38,215 nucleotides of DNA, from positions 1 to 38,215 of the forward strand of contig BQJS01000016.1 in NCBI GenBank assembly GCA_021604825.1, read 5' to 3'. Position 1 is the first letter of the stretch. The number at the start of each line of letters is the position of its first letter. The notes under the pieces are model-generated. The model saw only the letters and a list, made by a program, of their open reading frames with translations, had not been told where the DNA came from and searched no databases. Source of the DNA: Phycisphaerae bacterium. Its GTDB lineage: Bacteria > Planctomycetota > Phycisphaerae > UBA1845. Below, piece after piece: positions 33,651 through 38,215 of this stretch. Both the position numbers and the translations under genes were made by a program.

Positions 33651-34023
33651 GACTTCCCCTCTCCAGACCTGACGGCCTGAAACCACAAAACCACCCAAGC
33701 TGATGCACGCCTGAACCGAATCTGTGCGGGCGAACGACAACCCGTGCACGCCGAATCATTCAGGTTTGCCAGAGTCATTTCGATGCGAAACTGCGGCTTG
33801 TCACTCCATCCCCACCAGAAAGCACCTGTTCGCATACTGGCGACACCGCCATACCTGTAGCATACCGAAATCGGCAGCCGCACTTCAATCGCCCAACTGA
33901 GTATTCGTTGAGATGAATGTGGGTCGCCAGAAGATGGGGACGGAGTTACGCAGCGCGGACCGATAAATGTGTCCAAACCCTATCCGGGGTCGGAGATCAA
34001 GCAGTTTCTGGGCAAATACGGCT
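33651..34023. other. Intergenic stretch, no gene supported
   Basis: 373 nt between two same-strand genes. Frames on the minus strand (for example over 33885-34166) have no ribosome binding site and unnatural composition. The promoter of the lamin-tail gene should lie here. No palindrome stood out. Confidence 0.5.
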
Positions 34024-35403
34024 TTAGGGCGTGAATACGAATTGGAACCGGTGGAAATCGGCCAAATCGACGTTCTGGTCGAAGTCGTAGTCAAAAACGT
34101 CAAGGCAAACCGGGTCGTAACCCGTCCCCAGGTCCACAACCTCCGGACCGGCCATGCACGCAACAAATTCTGGAAGATCGTTGATATTCACAACGCCGTC
34201 GTTGTCCCAGTCGCCGCGTACCAGCCGAATGCCTGCCCCCGTTCCGCACGCAATGGGATCGGAACAAAAGATAATCTCCAACCCTTCGACGTTATCGGAA
34301 TCACCAATCAAGCCGAGGCTGGCAGAAGGAGCGAACACTTCAATGACAACCGTGACAGGATCGATATAGCGTGCAGAGAGAATGTCTGCCGCACCGTTTG
34401 AGCTGATATTTTGAATACCATTTGACGTACTCAATGAAGGTGAGCCAGGCGCCAACGAAAGAAAAATCACGTCACCTTCATTGAACTGTCTGTTGTCGTC
34501 GTGGTCCAACACAACCAAGGCGTCGATGTCGTCCGTACTTTGAAGCCCAATGTCGGCTGCAGCAACATAACGTTGCGGCGAGATGCCGGGAGCAAACGGA
34601 TTCGGGTGAACAAAAACATCCGCAGTCGAGTTGCCTGGAAGCGTTGCCAATGAAGGCGACATCGGGCCAACCGAGAAGAAAAATGCCGGCATTGGCCCCG
34701 GCGCACCGCGCGCACTTTCGGGCGTTTCGTAGGCCAAACTGTTTACGCTATCTTGTGGAGCACCTGAATAATCTCTTGAGCTTGTCGCTGGCTCGGCACC
34801 AAAATCATGCCCCCCTTCGTCGAACTGATTCTTGCCTTGGGTATTGGATCCCGTGGTTCCGCGTTGACCACGGGAAACGGGTCCATCAACCGTGTAGTTC
34901 GACAACGTCAGGAACGCATCGCCTGCCGCGTGACCCCGGGCGACTTGATCCGCAACGTTAAACGCAACCTCATTGGCGAGTAGTGCCGGATCGGGTGGAA
35001 CATCGCCGGTCGTGGCCCGATCGACAGCGAACATGAATATGAACTGCTCGTTGGGCGGAATGGTTGACTTCGAAAACGACATCGCATTCAGATCGTCGCC
35101 TGCCTGTCCAAGCCCGAGGTTCGTTGAGTTGAATGCTGGAACGGGTGTCAAGTCCGGCTGGACCACGCGCAGTACGTCGTCCGGGTGAATGAATGAGCTT
35201 GGTTCCTCGATCGATGGCGAGTTCGGGTCAAAGGAGAACAGCGGCGTCGAAACAGGATCGGTCGGCGGAGAAGCCATCGAACAGACGGTAAGCCCCATCA
35301 CAACCGCGCACGCTGCCGCAACACAGCATTTCCGTACCGCTCTCGTGCCCGACGCGCGATCTCGCAATACCGCTTCATTCCTGAATGGGTCGTGATTTTT
35401 CAA
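34024..35403 (-). CDS. Exported protein with C-terminal dockerin-like module
   Basis: 459 residues from TTG 35403; GGGGA lies seven nt upstream. Signal peptide about residues 24-45 (CCVAAACAVVMGLTVCSMA). The 350-residue central part is rich in Asp, Ser and Pro, with strands such as DIDALVVLDHDDNRQFNEGD and TVVIEVFAPSASLGLIG, and is not assigned to a family. The end is a dockerin-like pair (GDWDNDGVVNINDLPEFVAC and YDFDQNVDLADFHRFQ). No catalytic motif recognised. It lies 25 nt downstream of the kinase-TPR gene on the same strand, so the two are probably in one transcript. Confidence 0.85.
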   Translation of the reverse strand: MKNHDPFRNEAVLRDRASGTRAVRKCCVAAACAVVMGLTVCSMASPPTDPVSTPLFSFDPNSPSIEEPSSFIHPDDVLRVVQPDLTPVPAFNSTNLGLGQAGDDLNAMSFSKSTIPPNEQFIFMFAVDRATTGDVPPDPALLANEVAFNVADQVARGHAAGDAFLTLSNYTVDGPVSRGQRGTTGSNTQGKNQFDEGGHDFGAEPATSSRDYSGAPQDSVNSLAYETPESARGAPGPMPAFFFSVGPMSPSLATLPGNSTADVFVHPNPFAPGISPQRYVAAADIGLQSTDDIDALVVLDHDDNRQFNEGDVIFLSLAPGSPSLSTSNGIQNISSNGAADILSARYIDPVTVVIEVFAPSASLGLIGDSDNVEGLEIIFCSDPIACGTGAGIRLVRGDWDNDGVVNINDLPEFVACMAGPEVVDLGTGYDPVCLDVFDYDFDQNVDLADFHRFQFVFTP

Positions 35404-35428
35404 GGTCTATTCCCCATATTGAGCCAAT

Positions 35429-38215
35429 CTATGGTTTTACGACATTTCGAGCGTCAGAATCAAGACCGTTCGCCGCGACCCACGGTGGCCAACTCGCGTC
35501 CGCCTCCAACTTTCGCATCACGATTTCGGCATGATACGTGTACCTCAGAATTCGATCGAAGGACCGATAAGCACGCTGAAACCCTTCAAAGGCGGTTTCT
35601 CGATCTCCGTCAGCCAGACTGATGGCCGCCGCATGAAACTCGGCCTCTCCGCGCAATCGCCACGGTTGATCGCTCTCGTCCGCAAGAATATTGAGATCTG
35701 CAAGCGCTTTCTCGCCGCGGACCATCGCCATCAGTGCCTGCTTCCATTCAGACGTCTCGTACGGTTGCGGACCGGATGCAAAATCAACCCCTTCTGCAGC
35801 CGCATTCAAATGTTCGATCGCGGCGCGTTCATTTCCAAGCAACCGCAAACACGTTGCTTTCCAAATCACGGACAGCGCGTCGTTTGGCGCATCGTCGGTG
35901 ATCGCGTCTGCATGTTTCCTCGCCGACTCCAAGTTGCCGCGCTCGGCTTCGATGAGCATCGGATAGACTTGACCGTAGAAATATGATGCACCTTCTTGTT
36001 TGCATCCTCGACGGTTCACCACATCTTCAAACGCTTCGTCGAATGAACCTTGCCAATAATGCAAGCGCCAACGAAAGTGTAGCGCTGCGCACCACCGGTC
36101 GTCGCGCTCGACGCCTTTTTCCATAACCGTCGTCTGTGCTGCAATCGCTTCGTCATATCGCCCCATCGCTTCCAGACAATACGCCTCAGCAGCATACGGA
36201 CTTGGATTCTCCGGATCATCGGCCTGACCGTCGCGGGCCGCCTTCAGCGATCTTTCAAAATGCTCGTCGGCTATGGTGTCATCACGCGTGCCTTCACTGC
36301 CACGGTAAATCTCGCCGGCCAATCGCTCAGCGATCGAAAGCAGATAATACGAGTATCCGCCGTAAACTCTATTGTCGATCAAAGAAGTCAACGCGTTGCG
36401 CGCGTCGGCAAAATCATCAATCGATCGCTGTGCGTACATTCGCTGATTGAATGCGCGAGCGAGTTGTAGATTGGCTTGCGGAAAAAATTCGCCTTCCTTG
36501 GCCCTTAGTTCGCGCGCTTGCTTGTATGAATGAATCGCTCCATCTTGATCGTTCCAATGCTGCGCCAGTCCGCGAAGAAACCAAGCCTCCGGCGAACGGT
36601 TCTCATGGACGTCGGCTTGATCAATCAGCGTGAGCGCTTTCGCCTCCTGATTGTCGCGGTCGTACATGCACGCCAACGCGTAGAGAAGTTCTGGATCATC
36701 GCCATCAGTCCGAGCGGCTTCAAGGTGCGCGATGGCATCCGGACAACTCGCCCGATCACCTTGCAGACACCCGCCGGAGAGTCCTCGCAGCAGTCCGATG
36801 CTTGCCAATTCACCACCGAGGTCTTCGGCTTCATCGAGTAGGTCAGCAATACCTTCCGGCTTGTGGTAATCCTTGTGAATGAGTTGCTCGTACGCATCGC
36901 CGATCAGGCTTGCCGCACGATCGCGACGCGAACCAGCCACGCTGACTGCCAACCCCGCTCCGAACAAAACCATGACGCAAGTCGTTACCAGAGCGAAAGA
37001 TGCGGCTTTGTTGCGCTTCGCCCATTTGATCCCGCGACCCACCAAGCCGATGCGACGACTCAAGATCGGGCGACCGTCTGCAAAGCAACGAAGGTCTGTG
37101 GCCATCGCACCCGCCGTCGCGTATCGATACTTCGGATCTTTTTCCATCGCCTTCAGACAAATCGTTTCGAGATCCTTTGGAATGCGCGCGTCATGCTTGC
37201 GCGGTGGCGACGGTTGCTGCGTTCGGATGCCCGTTAAAATCTGGTCGCGCGTTTCACCCTTCACCGCGCGGCGAAGCGTCAGCAATTCGTAAAACGTCAC
37301 ACCCAACGAATAGATATCGGTGCGATGATCGACACCCCCCATCGAAACGTCGATCATCTCGGGCGATAAATAAAACGGCGTACCCATCACTTCGCCGCTC
37401 GCCGTCAACGTCGGCTCGTCAACCAAACGGGCCAATCCAAAGTCGGTGATGTGCAAGCGCTGATCTTCGCCAACCAACAGGTTGTGCGGTTTGATGTCGC
37501 GATGGATCACGCCCATGCTGTGCGCATGATCCAGACCATCCGCCACTTCAGCGATCAGCCGGGCAAGGTGTCGATAGTCCGACGACGCACGATGCAACGA
37601 CTTCGCGTCGATGCCAACGCTTACGTCATCGGAAACAAAGTCTGAAGAAGACGTCGAACGTTCTGATCGCCGCGTACCATCCGACGCCGGACGTTCAACA
37701 TGAAGCGTCTCAGCCGCCGACGAACCACCAAGCCCCACCGATTCGATGAGCGTGCGATTCGACGGACTCAATAACCGCGTGCGAAAGCGAATCGCCTGAT
37801 CGAGACTCCCGCCTTCAATCAAATCCATCGCGTAATAGAATTGTCCGTTGTCGTCACCGTGCGCAAACACCGGAACGATGTTGGTGTGGTGCAAACGAGC
37901 AGCCGCCCGCGCTTCACTGCGGAACCGTTGGATGGCTGTCCGCCCCTTCCGCGCACGATTGGGCAAAACCTTCAGCGCCACCTCGCGATCAAGCGAGAGC
38001 TGCGTCGCCCGATAGACGACGCCCATCCCGCCATGGCCCAATTCTTCAATGATCCGAAAATCGGCGATCCGCGAACCGACAGCCAACCGATCGGCATCGG
38101 CCAAAGAGACCGCGGCTTGGCTGGACGCAACATGGGCGTCAAGGTTGAGATCGATCTCAACGCCATCGTCCTCAACCCCAATCCCAAACGCCTCGCGCAA
38201 CTCATCCGCAAGTTC
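35429..38215 (-). CDS. Serine/threonine protein kinase with TPR region (5' end outside the window)
   Basis: The reading frame is open to the window edge, so the true start is probably outside; a TTG at 38200 is possible. Numbering from there, kinase motifs are intact: LGHGGMGVVY (54-63), VALKVL with Lys77, HRDIKPHN (233-240), DFGLA (253-257) and GTPFYLSPEM (273-282). A Ser/Arg-rich insert of about 70 residues (141-210) interrupts the lobe linker region. A membrane segment (FALVTTCVMVLFGAGLAVSV) near 400 is followed by 500 residues of helical TPR-like repeats (DEAIAAQTTVMEKGVERDD is in one). Probably a receptor kinase with an outward-facing TPR domain. No ECF sigma gene is adjacent in view. 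Confidence 0.93.
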   Translation of the reverse strand, partial: ELADELREAFGIGVEDDGVEIDLNLDAHVASSQAAVSLADADRLAVGSRIADFRIIEELGHGGMGVVYRATQLSLDREVALKVLPNRARKGRTAIQRFRSEARAAARLHHTNIVPVFAHGDDNGQFYYAMDLIEGGSLDQAIRFRTRLLSPSNRTLIESVGLGGSSAAETLHVERPASDGTRRSERSTSSSDFVSDDVSVGIDAKSLHRASSDYRHLARLIAEVADGLDHAHSMGVIHRDIKPHNLLVGEDQRLHITDFGLARLVDEPTLTASGEVMGTPFYLSPEMIDVSMGGVDHRTDIYSLGVTFYELLTLRRAVKGETRDQILTGIRTQQPSPPRKHDARIPKDLETICLKAMEKDPKYRYATAGAMATDLRCFADGRPILSRRIGLVGRGIKWAKRNKAASFALVTTCVMVLFGAGLAVSVAGSRRDRAASLIGDAYEQLIHKDYHKPEGIADLLDEAEDLGGELASIGLLRGLSGGCLQGDRASCPDAIAHLEAARTDGDDPELLYALACMYDRDNQEAKALTLIDQADVHENRSPEAWFLRGLAQHWNDQDGAIHSYKQARELRAKEGEFFPQANLQLARAFNQRMYAQRSIDDFADARNALTSLIDNRVYGGYSYYLLSIAERLAGEIYRGSEGTRDDTIADEHFERSLKAARDGQADDPENPSPYAAEAYCLEAMGRYDEAIAAQTTVMEKGVERDDRWCAALHFRWRLHYWQGSFDEAFEDVVNRRGCKQEGASYFYGQVYPMLIEAERGNLESARKHADAITDDAPNDALSVIWKATCLRLLGNERAAIEHLNAAAEGVDFASGPQPYETSEWKQALMAMVRGEKALADLNILADESDQPWRLRGEAEFHAAAISLADGDRETAFEGFQRAYRSFDRILRYTYHAEIVMRKLEADASWPPWVAANGLDSDARNVVKP

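Noticed and set aside
33885..34166. 93-codon minus-strand frame between two exported-protein genes
   Set aside because: It overlaps the 3' end of the gene ending at 34024 in another frame and has an unnatural Arg/Thr/Ser composition.
1..38215. CRISPR arrays, rRNA genes, complete insertion sequences
   Set aside because: None was recognised anywhere in the window by eye.

Overview
The window looks like chromosomal DNA of a Planctomycetota bacterium, probably of the Phycisphaerae or a related lineage. The evidence is the gene families present: an ECF sigma factor of the planctomycete-expanded type next to a serine/threonine kinase with TPR repeats, a second kinase-TPR protein, a pseudopilin-like protein with an AFTLVE N-terminus and a DGH C-terminus, exported proteins ending in dockerin-like EF-hand modules, CHRD and lamin-tail domains, and several small membrane proteins with a CGY(N/D)LTG...CPECG zinc ribbon. 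Many genes start with TTG or GTG behind a good ribosome binding site. The species cannot be named from sequence alone.

Layout. 0.2-5.2 kb: a zinc-ribbon membrane protein translationally coupled to a lipoprotein, a tandem HD-GYP protein, a pseudopilin-like protein and a second zinc-ribbon membrane protein. 5.3-9.1 kb (minus): macro-domain protein, kinase-TPR protein and its ECF sigma factor, with short GGTGGGC palindromes in the gaps. 9.3-15.5 kb (plus): a large lipoprotein, an exported SAM-methyltransferase-like protein, two small unknown proteins and an exported nuclease/phosphatase-fold protein with Cys-rich, MAM-like and dockerin-like modules. 15.6-17.7 kb (minus): a PTS EIIA domain fused to an SLC4 (band 3) anion transporter. 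18.0-19.5 kb: three zinc-ribbon membrane proteins in tandem with ATGA overlaps. 19.5-21.5 kb (minus): a CHRD lipoprotein and a Cys-rich EGF/thrombospondin-3/dockerin-like protein.

22.0-25.2 kb is the most unusual part. An intact tRNA-Glu(CTC) gene at 25165-25237 (minus) has an exact 50-nt copy of its 3' part at 22054-22103. The only rho-independent terminator positioned to serve the tRNA lies beyond the distant copy. The 3.1 kb between the copies carries two sets of short direct repeats, a 45-codon remnant resembling the C-terminus of a tyrosine recombinase, a degenerate HD-GYP protein and a pseudopilin. I read this as a decayed element integrated into the tRNA gene.

25.4-31.0 kb holds housekeeping genes: ispE (isoprenoid precursor synthesis), hldE (ADP-heptose synthesis), an NAD-dependent sugar epimerase and an aspartate aminotransferase. 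31.2-38.2 kb (minus) has two exported dockerin-like proteins, one with CHRD and lamin-tail domains, and a second kinase-TPR protein that runs off the right edge. Overall the region is rich in signalling (two kinases, two HD-GYP proteins, one ECF sigma factor) and exported modular proteins. Those last two groups are probably connected through cell-surface assembly, but the sequence does not prove it.
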